A stretch of 64,000 nt of DNA from G963675935 sp963803125 (GCA_963803125.1 CAWDLR010000003.1:2232001-2296000); one strand, 5' to 3'. Counted from the first letter of the stretch, positions 43,201-52,092 are shown. The notes: generated from the sequence alone by a model not told the origin. Translations and numbers: made by a program.

Positions 43201-44497
43201 TTCGCGCCTCGGCCAAAACCCGAGCCGCGGCCGTGTCCTGATCGGCCCATTGATTGTTGCCATCCTTGGCGAACGACTTGATCTTGGCCGGATCGGCTTG
43301 GGCCATGACGGCATCGAAGAACATGTCCATCGTCGCGCAGATCAGCCGCGGATAGGCCCATTTCGCGTTCCACTTGTGGATCTTCGTGGCGTTGTCGAGC
43401 GTGATCAACTGGAAATCGGTGCCGTCTTGACTGATCAGTGCGTTATAGGGCCACTGTCTTTGCTCGGCCTGATGGATGATGCCCTCAATCGCGGGCTCGT
43501 CGGCGGCGTTGATCGAGTCCCAGTTGGTGCCGTAGGGGCGCGTGTGTACGAGCACTCGGTTGTTCGGGTCGCCCCCCGGGCCTTGCCAATAGAAGACCGC
43601 CTCGGCCGAGGCCGGCCGGAAGCACTCGGCGCAGCCGTTGTGCCCATGGAAGAAATAGGGAACGCCCGCCTCGTGGCACATGGTGGCCAGCGGCCACGTC
43701 AGCCCGACCACGTCGTCGATCTGCCCGGTCTTCATCGCCGGCGTGCCCAACAGATCGCGGGTGTGGCGGTTCGTCAGGTACAGCAGCCGTGCCAGCAACT
43801 CGTGGCTCAACTGCTCGGTATTGACCGTGGTGTGGATCGCGCCGATTTGAATCCGTCCCTCGCGGATTCGCCGGCCCAACTCGGCGGCATCGGCCTCGCT
43901 ATGGGTGGCCAGAAAGCTCGTGATTGGCTCGCTCGTCTCCACCACGTAGCGGAAGCGGCTGTCCTCGTCCCAGGCATCGGTCTCGCGGCAGAATCGCAGC
44001 GGCCGCTCGATGTTGGCGTGGCGGATGTCGGTCCGCAGCCGGTGCGGATAATTGCCGAATCCCAAGTCGTGGTGCGAATAGGAGACGCAGTAGATTTTCC
44101 ATTTCCGTTGCGGCTGCAAGACGACGTTTTTGACGTCCGCCGGCTGTGCGGCGTTCGCGGCAAAGAGCGAGAAGGTCGCTTCCGTCGGCCGTTTGATCTC
44201 TGGGACGCGAACGTCTCTTGTCGTCGTGCCGGAAGCGAGCGAACCGAGCGATTCCTCATAGGCGGGCGCCCCGGCCGCGGCAATCTTCACTTTGGCCTCG
44301 GTCGCCGCCGCCGGGTTCTTCAGGCTCAGGCGAACGATCTGCCGCTGCGGTTCGCCGGCGCCGGCCTTCGGAAACAGCGGCGTGGTCTGTACGCCGGTAA
44401 TGCTCGGCGCATCAGCCCGCAGCCCGGGCGGCAGGCAAAAGGTCAGAGCGGCAACGATCAGGCAGATACTCGCCACGAACGGAGATGGCATTCGCAT
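40244..44497 (-). CDS. Secreted GH38-type alpha-mannosidase-like protein with FN3 and discoidin-like domains
   Basis: The start is set at ATG 44497, seven bases after GAGGAAC. The 1417-residue protein has a signal peptide (about 1-27). The GH38-like catalytic part starts at IYCVSYSHHDLGFGNYP, the counterpart of the metal-binding HxHxDxGW strand. It continues with the likely nucleophile region MKTGQIDDVVGLTWPLATM and HEHTDGPDNAYDY. The GH38 C-terminal beta domain follows (about 540-960). Two fibronectin III-like units (about 990-1230) and a discoidin-like end (VWWQIEFPGKKLARIKGVRI) come last. The strict HND motif is altered, so it may act on a sugar other than mannose. It lies 34 bases after the gene at 44532. 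Confidence 0.8.
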   Translation of the reverse strand: MRMPSPFVASICLIVAALTFCLPPGLRADAPSITGVQTTPLFPKAGAGEPQRQIVRLSLKNPAAATEAKVKIAAAGAPAYEESLGSLASGTTTRDVRVPEIKRPTEATFSLFAANAAQPADVKNVVLQPQRKWKIYCVSYSHHDLGFGNYPHRLRTDIRHANIERPLRFCRETDAWDEDSRFRYVVETSEPITSFLATHSEADAAELGRRIREGRIQIGAIHTTVNTEQLSHELLARLLYLTNRHTRDLLGTPAMKTGQIDDVVGLTWPLATMCHEAGVPYFFHGHNGCAECFRPASAEAVFYWQGPGGDPNNRVLVHTRPYGTNWDSINAADEPAIEGIIHQAEQRQWPYNALISQDGTDFQLITLDNATKIHKWNAKWAYPRLICATMDMFFDAVMAQADPAKIKSFAKDGNNQWADQDTAAARVLAEARKQGEAIPTAEKFATIAATLAGGEYPWTDIYQAYHRLLLYHEHTDGPDNAYDYSRENTQRVETEQAEMREMVADAKFFADRAREKALDRLAGQISTHGKQTVIVFNPLSCFRTDLVRVAAKNLKPFFQLVDAATQQVVLSEYDGEELRFVAADVPSLGYKTFRVVPTWGLGGVPSRKRFMFADNGLLENRFYRVRFDKKTGAITSIFDKQLNAELVDQAAPHKFNEYLYERYETPNVKKPSKWYRVQSATLNGSVGSVSAKMTVRASAVGAEKIEQSVILCNDLKRIDFVLDLVKSPSGRDGRCDWTGMMNKESVYVALPFAIADFKFHHEVPGCVEEPITDLFRGACTAYYAVRHFSDVSNQRYGVTVSAPESSLVEYSRPRSCPNPLCRLNAGDAVNCYEMRMTPPANSRMYLYLMSNMFDTNIPLSQAGAARFTWSLRSHAGDWREGRADQFGWETMNPLVAKVAGKTAGALSKPAASFLTVDQPNVTCTTIKPAEANGRGIVLRFVETQGKPTTATFRANFFGTPAAAIETNLLEDDRGPLKVGPDGEVAFAIEPFGVKTIRLLSQSNPPAAPSGLAARPLSDMEVALKWTAPAEAPATVGYYRIYRGTKPDFQPGLLNLVARVADTAAVDRPTLHFGGWINNRVAPETTYYYRVSCVDRWNNESPASAAVKATTLRSSERNALPNRVERLSAILISPLGQHEHVNLLFRTNCESDVVRYEIHRASAPGFVPSEKTLIGEVDANAIVKGSTAYGHTPIDRRLREFDHIMYRDNTVEAFSEYYYRVRAVDAAGQKGEFSEEAAVTTSGSQPQIAVGRGITAQSVYAPEYGRVLAIDGNPDPFHAWISKPYGGGSKEKPRDVWWQIEFPGKKLARIKGVRIVGDHREIIPLQKNLRVELLAEGAWKTVAEVRNAAEKDILARWPKPLAAGGIRIIVPAADLPKSDRPEVDGIVRICELLLVLPDGREVSPAATHKTTPSSTDSL

Positions 44498-44531
44498 GGT
44501 AATGTTCCTCACTGTCAGTTTTCTCGTCGCA

Positions 44532-47442
44532 TCATGATTTGTCCGGCGTGACCGTCATACAATCCAAAATCGAGCCCTCTTCGCGATTGCGGATGACCAG
44601 CGTATGCCGGCCGGCTTTCAGCCGCTGCGGGCCGGTCTGGATCCAATGCCAGCGGCCGAAGTCATCGTCATTTCCCAGCAACTTCGGCTTCCCGTCGTCC
44701 CAGCCGTAGAAGAACGAGTTGCAATCGCCGTTTTTCCAGAAGACGCGAGCGTTTACGCGGTAATCGCCGTCTTTGGGGATGTCGATCTTGTACGTCGCAT
44801 AGCCGTTATCGAGCACCTTCCCGCCCTTTTCACCGCGGCCCGAGCCGAGCGGCGCAAGGATGACGAAACCGCCCGCGGCGTCATTTCTTGCCACCTTTCG
44901 CATCGGAAACGTCAGTCGCCCGTCCTCCGCTTCGAGGAAGATCGCCGCGGGCGTGTTCTCGATTTCGAGCGTGGGCACGGCGCGAGATTCCTTTTCATAC
45001 TGCACTGCGAACTCGTTGCCACCTGCTTGCAGGTCCGCGACAATCGTGTCAAGCCCTTCCGCCGTCTGGGCGAAGCTGCGAGCCTTCGCCTTGACTTCAG
45101 ATGCGTCGGGAGCGAACAGGCGGACGACGGCAAAGCCCGGTGATTTGACGTTCAGCCTGGCCTTGATCCACGAGCCGGCAGGAATGTCGACCGCCGCACT
45201 GTGACTCCGGACACGAGCGTTGAAGTCCCTCACCCACGGCTCGATGTCCTTCGGCCATCCATCGGCCCGCCAACGGGTAGTGGTCGCGATCGTCTTGCCG
45301 TCGTTCGACGTCCACGTTTGCTCTTCCTTGGTCCAAGGCTTCATCTTTCGCGCGATCTCGATGTCTTTTTCGACCTGCGGCAAATACATCGCCCAATCGA
45401 ATTGGCCGACAAGCCAAATCTCATGGGTCACATAGTGGGATTTCGTGATCGCGGCAAGCTTCCTCCAACACTCCCGAGCATTCTCCAGGTGCACCACGGC
45501 AGCCGATTTCACAACGTCGTTGCCGGTGGCCAAGTACACCATCAGATTCACAGCGGCGAGCGCCTTCCAGGCGTAATAGCGGCCCAATTCCGCTGATGCA
45601 CGAAGGTCGAGTTCCATGCACTCCCATTCCTTGGCTCCGCGTCCGATCTTCGAAGCCGCAAGGGTGGCGTGCCCCTCGCTCTGTTTCGCGGCGTTAATGA
45701 GCGCCACGACGACATCGGCAGGGGCAATCGCGTTTGGTGGAGCGACGTCTCGAACATCAACGCGCTCGATGCGCTTTGCCACGCCCGTCACAGAGTCGGG
45801 GATGTTCATCAGCGAATCATCGATCACATTATTGAAAATCCACTCGCGAATATCATGAAAAATGCCGTCTTCGCGGAAGTTTGGCTTCTTCATGCCGTCC
45901 GACGTGTTCCAGCCGCCGACGTTTCCCTCGGGATACCAGTCGCCGTTCATGTAGTTCCAGTGGAACGAGGTGGTCAGCGGGATGATCTTGCTGGCGTATT
46001 TCAGGGCGAGGAAGGCGTCCTTGGCGGCGGCGGGGCCAAAACGCTCGGAAAAGCGGGCGATCCAATAATCGTCCGGCAGTTTCGGGTCGTAGCCCATGCG
46101 GCCCCAGACGGCGAAACGCATCCAGTTCTTCTCGAACTCGTACTTCCAGGTGCGATGGGCGGCGGTCTGCGGCGTGTGATAGCGGTCGACGCCGGGGATT
46201 TCGATCTCCGAGCCGGTGACGAAGCCGGCCGATTCCGGCCCGCCGCAATTGGTCAGCGTTTGGGCGGCAAACTCCGGGTCGCCCCAGCGGAGTTGGAAAA
46301 TGCAGTCGTTCCGCAAGTGCCAGAGCAGCTTGTAGGGCTTGGGCTTCTGCGTAAGCCAACCCATCTCCTCGGGATGCGGCTTCGTGGACGAATACATGTG
46401 CTCGCCGTTGAACTTGATGTCCAGCAGAATTTCGCCCGGATAATGGGCCCCTTCCAGCATCGCCACTGTCTCTTTCGGCCGGGCGCCCCAGTAGCGATAG
46501 ATAAACGGCATCTTCCGGCCGGTCTTGGCGAGCGTGTCGAGGTAAACGTCGCGAATCCACGCGGCGTTGGCCGTGGCCGACATCGGCATGTTCTCGCCGG
46601 GACAGGTGCCCATGCCCGTCAGTTCCGGATACTCGCGGAGCAGTTCGCGGATGCACTCCTTTTCATAGTCGCGGATCAAGGGGCTATCCTGGCCGTCGCG
46701 GAGGCGGTGGGCCTTGCGGAAGGCCGGCGAAAGATGGGTGTTCCAGGTCACGATGTACGTGTCGAGCCCGTAGTTCTCCGCCATCTGGAAGAGCTTGTGG
46801 AAAAAGATGATGTTCTTATCGAGCCGATCCTGCGAAAGGGTCGTCGCCTCGGGATACTTCTTCAGCCGGACCATGTGGTCGTAGGGATGCGAGCACCAGA
46901 GCGTGAGCGCGTTGTAGCGGTTGTAGGCCATCGTCCGCATAAAGCGGTCCCAGTATTCGAGATCGTAGAACCAGGCGCCGTTTTTCAGGTCCTCGTCCGA
47001 CATGTAAGCGTTGCCGCGCAGCGGCGGGTTGAACTTCATCGCCCGAACCGCCAAATAGGGGCTTTCGCTCTTGGCTTTGATCGTGCCGAACAATCGGATC
47101 TGCTCGGCCACGTCCAGCCCGCCGTACATCGCCCCGCGCAGCTCGCTGCCGCGAATCCGCACGCTCGTGCGGCCGGCTGCTTCAGAAACATCGATCTTGA
47201 ACGATTCCGGCTTCGCTTCGAGTCGGCCGGCGCCGCGCGGCTGTTCAATCGCGATATCCAATGTCGCGGGGCTGGTATCGCTAACGCTCCAGCCGCCGCC
47301 CTTAAGTGCCGCCTTGATCTCGTTCGCCGCAAACGCCAGCGCCTCCGGGTACATCAGGCGCGGAAATCCTCGCCGTCTTTTCCGCGGCCAACGCGGCCGT
47401 CCCCAGAGACGACAACACCAAGGCGATCGCAATCGTTCTCAT
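44532..47442 (-). pseudogene. Secreted GH67/GH115-like glycosidase, apparent 5' frameshift
   Basis: The main frame (from about 47350 down to 44532) encodes an N-terminal alpha/beta domain typical of GH67/GH20 proteins. The barrel region follows with RFMRTMAYNRYNALTLWCSH, YGLDTYIVTWNTHLS and GTCPGENMPM. A C-terminal CBM-like beta domain ends it (DNGYATYKIDIPKDGDYRVN). Its in-frame start lacks a signal peptide. One frame over, an ATG at 47442 gives MRTIAIALVLSSLGTAALAA, a clear signal peptide, joining the main frame if one C of CCC (47347-47349) is removed: RISAPDVPEALAFAANE. The corrected protein has 969 residues. Alpha-glucuronidase is a possible activity. It is first in the operon. Confidence 0.8.
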
Positions 47443-47906
47443 TATGAGGCTCCTTGCATTGAGCGAAGTCCCCCGCCTCGGGCGAAGGGGGGCGTAAGCG
47501 GAACCATGAATCGGCGGCGCGAGTAAAGGCGGGAAATCGAAGCGACGTGATTATACCACAGCCTGCGCCCGGTTTCCACCACCGCTCGGCAACCGCAAGG
47601 GCCGATCAGTTTTTCAATTTGGAGATTGTAGGAGGCGACTCCTGTCGCCGATTTGGGTGCCGCCCAGCCGAAACTGCCACAAATCGGCGACAGGAGTCGC
47701 CTCCTACAGCGAAAACCGATCGGCCCTGTGGCAACCGCCGCGCAATAACCGGTTTCGGCGATTGCGGTTCCTTGGGGCAGCGGAGGGCGTTGGTCCACAT
47801 CAGCGCTTCCCTTCGGGGCGCGGGTAAACGGCGGATGGGAGCCCCCTTTTCTCGCCGGCCGCCGCCGCTTACTATCAGAAGACGCACCGCAACCGCGACG
47901 ATCTCG
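47443..47906. other. Divergent intergenic region holding a MITE-like element
   Basis: Between the glycan operon and uvrD there is no gene. The region holds the element at 47598-47727, an inverted CGTTTAGCCGCG motif at 47803-47830, and presumably the promoter of the operon, which I cannot place. Confidence 0.55.
47598..47727. mobile_element. MITE-like element, GGGCCGATCAGTTTT shell with a GTAGGAGGCG core
   Basis: The ends AGGGCCGATCAGTTTTTCAA (left) and GAAAACCGATCGGCCCT (right) are inverted. The core is the palindrome GTAGGAGGCGACTCCTGTCG plus its inverted partner. The same core is found alone at 12661-12729; the same shell with other cores is at 11718, 17012 and 60539. Confidence 0.8.
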
Positions 47907-49967
47907 ATGGACCTGAATCCCGCCCAATATGACGCCGTGACCACGCTGGCCGGACCGCTGCTGGTCCTGGCCGGCGCGGGAACGGGCAAGACGCGGGTTG
48001 TCACCTATCGCATCGCCGAGTTGATCCGCCACCGCACTCGCCCCGAGCGAATCCTGGCCGTCACCTTCACCAACAAGGCGGCCGACGAGATGCAGCAGCG
48101 CACCGCCGCCATGCTGGGCAAGAAGCTCGACAAACGGCCGGAGATGTCGACGTTCCACTCGCTCTGCGTCCGCATCCTCCGCCGCCACATCCGCCAGCTC
48201 GGTTATCCGACCAATTTCGCCATCTACGACCGCGGCGACCAGGAGGGGGTGGCGCGAACCGTGTTGCGGGAGATTCGCGCCCCCGACGCGATGCTGCGGC
48301 CGGGCGATCTGATCTACCTGATCGGCCGCTGGAAATCGGCGTCGGTGCGGCCGGAGCAGGCGGCCGCCCTTGCCCAGACCGACCGCGAGCACCTTGCCGC
48401 CGCCGGCTATCGCCGGTACCAGAACGCCCTGAAGGCCGCCGGTGCGGTGGATTTCGACGATTTGCTCCTTTGCACCGAGGACCTTTTCGCCCAATTCCCC
48501 AAGGCCCGCAAGGCCGAGGCCGACCGCTTCGATCATCTGCTGGTCGACGAATATCAAGACACCAACGGCAGCCAATATCGCATCGTCAAGGCCCTGGCCG
48601 CCGGCCATCGCAACCTGTGCGTGGTTGGCGACGACGATCAGTCGATTTACGGCTGGCGCGGGGCGGAGGTCGCCCACATCCTGCGATTCAAGAGCGATTG
48701 GCCCGACGCCAAAGTGGTGCGGCTGGAGGTCAACTACCGCTCGACCCGTGAAATCGTCGAGTGGAGCAACCGCCTGATCGCCTTCAACAAACTCCGGCAC
48801 GGCAAAGTGCTGCGGGCCACGTGCGGCGGCGACCCGCCGCGAATCCTGCAACTCGAAGATGAGGAGAAAGAGGCGGGGACGGTCGTCGGCGAGATTGCCG
48901 AGCGGATGATCGAAAAGAAGCGGCACCCGCGAGATTTCGCGATTCTCTGCCGCACGAACGAGCAGCCCCGCGCGTTCGAAATGGAGCTGCGGCGGCTGAA
49001 AATCCCTTACGTGCTGATGGGCGGGATGTCGTTTTACGACCGCAAGGAGATTCGCGACATTCTGGCCTATGTGAAACTGCTGGCCCATCCGACCGACGAG
49101 GTGTCGCTGCTGCGGATTATCAATCTGCCGGCGCGGGGCATCAGCCAGACGACGGTCAAGCGGCTGATGGAAGAGGCGATTCGCCGCGGCCGGCCGCTTT
49201 GGGAAGTCCTGCCCGATGCCGGCAACGTGCCGGGTCTTCCGCCGGCGGCCGTCGAAGCCGTCGGGCGATTCCGCGCGATGATTGAGCGATTCCAACGAAC
49301 GGAAAAGGGGGCAGGAGCCTTTTGCCGGAACGGCCCGGAGGGTGCTTCGCACAAAAGGCTCCTGACCCCTTTTCCGCTCACCGAAGTGCTCACAACACTC
49401 ATTCGCGAGATCAACTACAAAGACGAATTGACGAAACTCTATCCCAATGCCGCCGACCAAGAGTCGCGTTGGGCCTCGGTCGAAGAGCTGGTCAACGCGG
49501 CCGCCGCCTACTGCCAGCGCGCGGCCGAAAACGGCAATCGCCCCACCGCCGCCGGCTTCGTGCAGGAGGTTGCCCTGACGGGCGACGAATATGACCAGGA
49601 CAAAGAGACCAAACTGCAGCGCGACGCCGTCGCCCTAATGACCCTGCACGCCGCCAAGGGACTGGAATTTCGCGAGGTTTACATCGTCGGCATGGAGGAG
49701 GGCACCCTGCCGCACCATCGCAGCATCGCCGAGCCCGGCGCGGCGGTCGATGAGGAACGCCGCCTGTGCTACGTCGGCGTCACCCGCGCCCAGCGCCGCT
49801 TGACGCTCACGTTGGCACTGAATCGCTTCAAGTGGGGCAAGTCGCGGCCAACGATTCCCAGCCGCTTCCTCTACGAACTCACCGGCCGCGCCGACAACCC
49901 CAACTACCAAGCCGCGATCCAAGGGCAGCACCGACGGCCGGCAAAAACGCCGCCACGGCGGAGGTAA
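47907..49967 (+). CDS. UvrD/PcrA-type superfamily 1 DNA helicase
   Basis: From ATG 47907 the product has 686 residues. All SF1A motifs are present: Q-motif LNPAQYDAV, motif I AGAGTGKT (22-29), Ia TFTNKAADEM, II VDEYQDTN, III GDDDQSIYGWRGA, IV EVNYRST, V LMTLHAAKGLEF and VI EERRLCYVGVTRAQ. It unwinds DNA in nucleotide-excision or mismatch repair. It is shorter than E. coli UvrD (720). At residues about 465-490 a Lys/Gly/Pro-rich insert (TEKGAGAFCRNGPEGASHKR) is encoded by an in-frame palindrome (49301-49375) in the region joining helicase domains. PcrA or UvrD cannot be told apart by eye. Confidence 0.93.
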   Translation: MDLNPAQYDAVTTLAGPLLVLAGAGTGKTRVVTYRIAELIRHRTRPERILAVTFTNKAADEMQQRTAAMLGKKLDKRPEMSTFHSLCVRILRRHIRQLGYPTNFAIYDRGDQEGVARTVLREIRAPDAMLRPGDLIYLIGRWKSASVRPEQAAALAQTDREHLAAAGYRRYQNALKAAGAVDFDDLLLCTEDLFAQFPKARKAEADRFDHLLVDEYQDTNGSQYRIVKALAAGHRNLCVVGDDDQSIYGWRGAEVAHILRFKSDWPDAKVVRLEVNYRSTREIVEWSNRLIAFNKLRHGKVLRATCGGDPPRILQLEDEEKEAGTVVGEIAERMIEKKRHPRDFAILCRTNEQPRAFEMELRRLKIPYVLMGGMSFYDRKEIRDILAYVKLLAHPTDEVSLLRIINLPARGISQTTVKRLMEEAIRRGRPLWEVLPDAGNVPGLPPAAVEAVGRFRAMIERFQRTEKGAGAFCRNGPEGASHKRLLTPFPLTEVLTTLIREINYKDELTKLYPNAADQESRWASVEELVNAAAAYCQRAAENGNRPTAAGFVQEVALTGDEYDQDKETKLQRDAVALMTLHAAKGLEFREVYIVGMEEGTLPHHRSIAEPGAAVDEERRLCYVGVTRAQRRLTLTLALNRFKWGKSRPTIPSRFLYELTGRADNPNYQAAIQGQHRRPAKTPPRRR
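49301..49375. repeat. Palindromic repeat inserted in frame in uvrD
   Basis: Left arm GGAAAAGGGGGCAGGAGCCT and right arm AGGCTCCTGACCCCTTTTCC are inverted across about 30 bases, near-perfect over 24 bp. The insert is a multiple of three, so the helicase frame continues. Confidence 0.85.
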
Positions 49968-49974
49968 CTGGAAG

Positions 49975-50003
49975 TTGGCGAAAAGCCCCCAATCTGGTAT
50001 ACT
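49975..50003 (+). promoter_or_regulatory. Candidate promoter for the YgiT-type gene
   Basis: TTGGCG (49975-49980) and TATACT (49998-50003) are 17 bases apart, just after the uvrD stop. The -10 box is strong, the -35 weak. Confidence 0.45.
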
Positions 50004-50020
50004 TCACAGGGAGATTTCGC

Positions 50021-50236
50021 ATGATCAACAAGTGTCCATCTTGCGGGAGTGGGCGAATCAGAAGGGTGCGGCGAAAGTGGTCCGAAGAATTCGAGGGCCA
50101 CGCATACGGCGTCGATCGCCTCGAATTCTACGAGTGCCCCGATTGCATGGAACGAGTCTATGATCCCGAAGCCATGCGTGCGATCGAGGCCAACTCACCG
50201 GCCTTTGCGAAATCCGCCGCAGCGACGGCCGAATGA
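50021..50236 (+). CDS. Small YgiT-type zinc-finger protein
   Basis: A 71-residue protein with two CxxC pairs, CPSC near residue 5 and CPDC near residue 42, as in the N-terminal zinc domain of MqsA/YgiT antitoxins. The start at ATG 50021 follows AGGGAG. The C-terminal DNA-binding half of MqsA is missing, and no MqsR-like toxin is adjacent. The gene overlaps the next by four bases (ATGA), so both are probably co-transcribed. It is a zinc protein, function open. Confidence 0.72.
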   Translation: MINKCPSCGSGRIRRVRRKWSEEFEGHAYGVDRLEFYECPDCMERVYDPEAMRAIEANSPAFAKSAAATAE

Positions 50237-51069
50237 ACATTCCTAGCAGAGACGGCAACCGCTCCCCCGCGGAGGTCGTGTGCGATGATCTTCCGGCATC
50301 GCCTCGCCGCGTGAATGCCTTGCCGGCCGTTGCGGCGATCGTCGTGGTTCTGGCCTGCTTTCATGGCCATGCCGGCGAGAGCGAAAAGAGCGTTCCAAAA
50401 CGGTCGGCGCCTTCTGGTTCCAACGCGCGAGCGCCTTCTGCCAATTCGGCGGAGAATCCCAACCTGCGGCAAGAGTTGCTCGCTCGCATGGCGGAAGATC
50501 AGGGGGTGAGGAAGCAATGGCTCGGCTTACTTGCCCGTCCGCAACAGCCAGAAGATGCCGAGAAGCAGATCAAGCTGATCCAAGACAAATTGCACGATGT
50601 CGATCGGAAGAATCTTGTCCGGATGAAGCAGATCGTCAAGCGTTTTGGCTGGCCGGGCAAAAGTCTCGTCGGGTCGGACGGTGCCCAGGCGGCGTGGCTC
50701 CTCGTGCAGCACGCCGATGCGGACGTCGCTTTCCAGAAGCGCTGCCTCGCGCTCATCATCGCGGCGGTCAAGCAGGGAGAGGCGAGCCCCGAGCAGATGG
50801 CGTATCTTACCGACCGGGTGCGCGTGGCAGAAAGGAAGAAACAGGTCTACGGCACCCAGTTCCACGAAGTCAACGGCAAGCAGGAGCCTTTCCCCATCGA
50901 GAACGAGGCCCAACTCGATCACCGCCGCAAGGAGGTCGGAATGCCGCCGATGGCGGAATACCGCAAGCTGATCGACCAGATGTACCCGCGGGGGAAACCG
51001 AAGAAGAGCGGGCAGGCGGGGATCACGAATGAAACTCCCACTTCCCCACCGCCTCGAAGGCGTTCTTAA
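50233..51069 (+). CDS. DUF6624-like lipoprotein
   Basis: A 278-residue protein whose first about 45 residues include a hydrophobic stretch with a possible lipobox (VVVLACF). The body has a helical domain (about 75-250) with RQELLARMAEDQGVRKQW, then FGWPGKSLVGSDGAQAAWLL, VQHADADVAFQKRCL and VYGTQFHEVNGK. This is the pattern I recall for DUF6624, a protein of unknown function often annotated in bacteria of several phyla. It overlaps the YgiT-type gene by ATGA and its end overlaps the convergent yraN by 47 bases. Confidence 0.75.
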   Translation: MNIPSRDGNRSPAEVVCDDLPASPRRVNALPAVAAIVVVLACFHGHAGESEKSVPKRSAPSGSNARAPSANSAENPNLRQELLARMAEDQGVRKQWLGLLARPQQPEDAEKQIKLIQDKLHDVDRKNLVRMKQIVKRFGWPGKSLVGSDGAQAAWLLVQHADADVAFQKRCLALIIAAVKQGEASPEQMAYLTDRVRVAERKKQVYGTQFHEVNGKQEPFPIENEAQLDHRRKEVGMPPMAEYRKLIDQMYPRGKPKKSGQAGITNETPTSPPPRRRS

Positions 51070-51451
51070 TGTGTTCGATGGTGGGAAACCACTTCTTCGC
51101 CGGCCAGGTGATGGCGACGACGTCGAAGCGCGCGGGACATTCCAGCAGCCCGTAACGCTTCAGGAAGGTAACGGCCAATCGCGTCAGCCGCCGCTGCTTG
51201 ACCAGATCGACCGCGTCGGAGGGATGGCCGGCGACGGCCGATTCCCGCGTCTTCACTTCGACAAAAACGATCGTCTTGCCGTCCAACATCACCAGGTCCA
51301 ACTCGCCCGGCCCAAAGCGATCGCCACGGGCGAGGACCTTGTAGCCCCGCCGCCGCAAATATCGCGCCGCCGCCGCTTCGCCGCGCTTGCCGAGGGTCTT
51401 CTTGGGAAACAGGCGGCGAAGCGAAGCTGAGAAGAATCGCCCAACGCGCAT
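51023..51451 (-). CDS. yraN: YraN family (UPF0102) nuclease-like protein
   Basis: A 142-residue protein with the restriction-endonuclease-like core of UPF0102: GKRGEAAAARYLRRRGYKVL, then GPGELDLVMLDGKTIVFVEV then KTRESA (the D-x-ExK site), then KQRRLTRLAVTFL. Function is unproved; a Holliday-junction or nucleic-acid role is suspected. It is the last gene of ffh-rpsP-trmD-rplS-yraN, a conserved bacterial order, and its 3' end overlaps the DUF6624 gene. Confidence 0.9.
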   Translation of the reverse strand: MRVGRFFSASLRRLFPKKTLGKRGEAAAARYLRRRGYKVLARGDRFGPGELDLVMLDGKTIVFVEVKTRESAVAGHPSDAVDLVKQRRLTRLAVTFLKRYGLLECPARFDVVAITWPAKKWFPTIEHIKNAFEAVGKWEFHS

Positions 51452-51558
51452 CGTTGGTCTTCCTTCGCGTCAGGTTGTCTCCCCTCGGCCGCTGGCGGCG
51501 GGCAACACGAAGTGATCGAGGCCGGGGGTGAGGGTCGCGCGACCACGAATCACACGAA

Positions 51559-51594
51559 GCCCTCACCCTAACCCTCTCCCAAGGGGAGAGGGGA
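51559..51594. repeat. Palindromic repeat, CCTCACCCTAACCCTCTCCC family
   Basis: The family unit, with AAGGGGAGAGGGG closing the hairpin, lies between rplS and yraN. A partial unit (GGGGGTGAGGG) at 51522-51534 is inverted relative to it. Confidence 0.8.
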
Positions 51595-51605
51595 CCAGGC
51601 TGCGG

Positions 51606-51968
51606 CTACTTTCCCGTCGTCGCGTGGCGCTCTTTCAGGCGGACCGCCTTGCCGGTGCGCTCGCGGAGGAAGTAGAGCTTGGCGCGGCGGGTGACGCCCG
51701 AGCGTTTCACCTCGATCTTGGCGATCCGCGGCGAGTGTAGGGGGAACTTCCGCTCGACGCCTTCGCCCTGCACGATCCGCCGCACCGTGAAGGTCTCGCG
51801 CGAGCCGGAGCCCGCCCGGGCGATCACCAGGCCGTTGAAAACCTGGATGCGCTCTTTCTCGCCCTCTAAAATGCGGCAGTGAACGTCGACGGTGTCGCCG
51901 ACCTCGAACTCCGAGACTTCCGGCTTCAGGCTGGATTTCTCGACCAAGGACATTATCCGTTCGCTCAT
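51606..51968 (-). CDS. rplS: 50S ribosomal protein L19 (bL19)
   Basis: A 120-residue bL19 at the 30S-50S interface, with GDTVDVHCRILEGEKERIQV, FNGLVIARAGSG, TFTVRRIVQGEGVERKFPLH and SPRIAKIEVKRSGVTRRAKL. The length is typical. It lies 124 bases after trmD in the usual ffh-rpsP-trmD-rplS order. Confidence 0.96.
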   Translation of the reverse strand: MSERIMSLVEKSSLKPEVSEFEVGDTVDVHCRILEGEKERIQVFNGLVIARAGSGSRETFTVRRIVQGEGVERKFPLHSPRIAKIEVKRSGVTRRAKLYFLRERTGKAVRLKERHATTGK

Positions 51969-52017
51969 GATTCTCCCTTTCGTGTGTCCATAAGCGGCGA
52001 CCGTCGGCCGCCCGTTG

Positions 52018-52083
52018 ATCCGCGACCACTGGTCGCGGCTTTACATTTTCGGTTGCCCGCGACCACTGGTCGCGGCTTTACAT
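52018..52083. repeat. Direct repeat of a GCGACCACTGGTCGCGGCTT unit
   Basis: Two direct copies of a unit holding the perfect palindrome GCGACCACTGGTCGC followed by GGCTTTACATT fill the rplS-trmD gap. Confidence 0.85.
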
Positions 52084-52092
52084 TGTACGTTG

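Noticed and set aside
42800..44551. Long plus-strand frame opposite the GH38-like gene
   Set aside because: Antisense open frames are common in high-GC genes. It has an Arg/Val/Leu-rich composition with no recognisable domain.
47442..49460. Minus-strand frame of 672 codons over uvrD
   Set aside because: Antisense to a complete set of SF1 helicase motifs; it passes through the in-frame palindrome, which reads as GQEPF/KGSCPLF on this strand.
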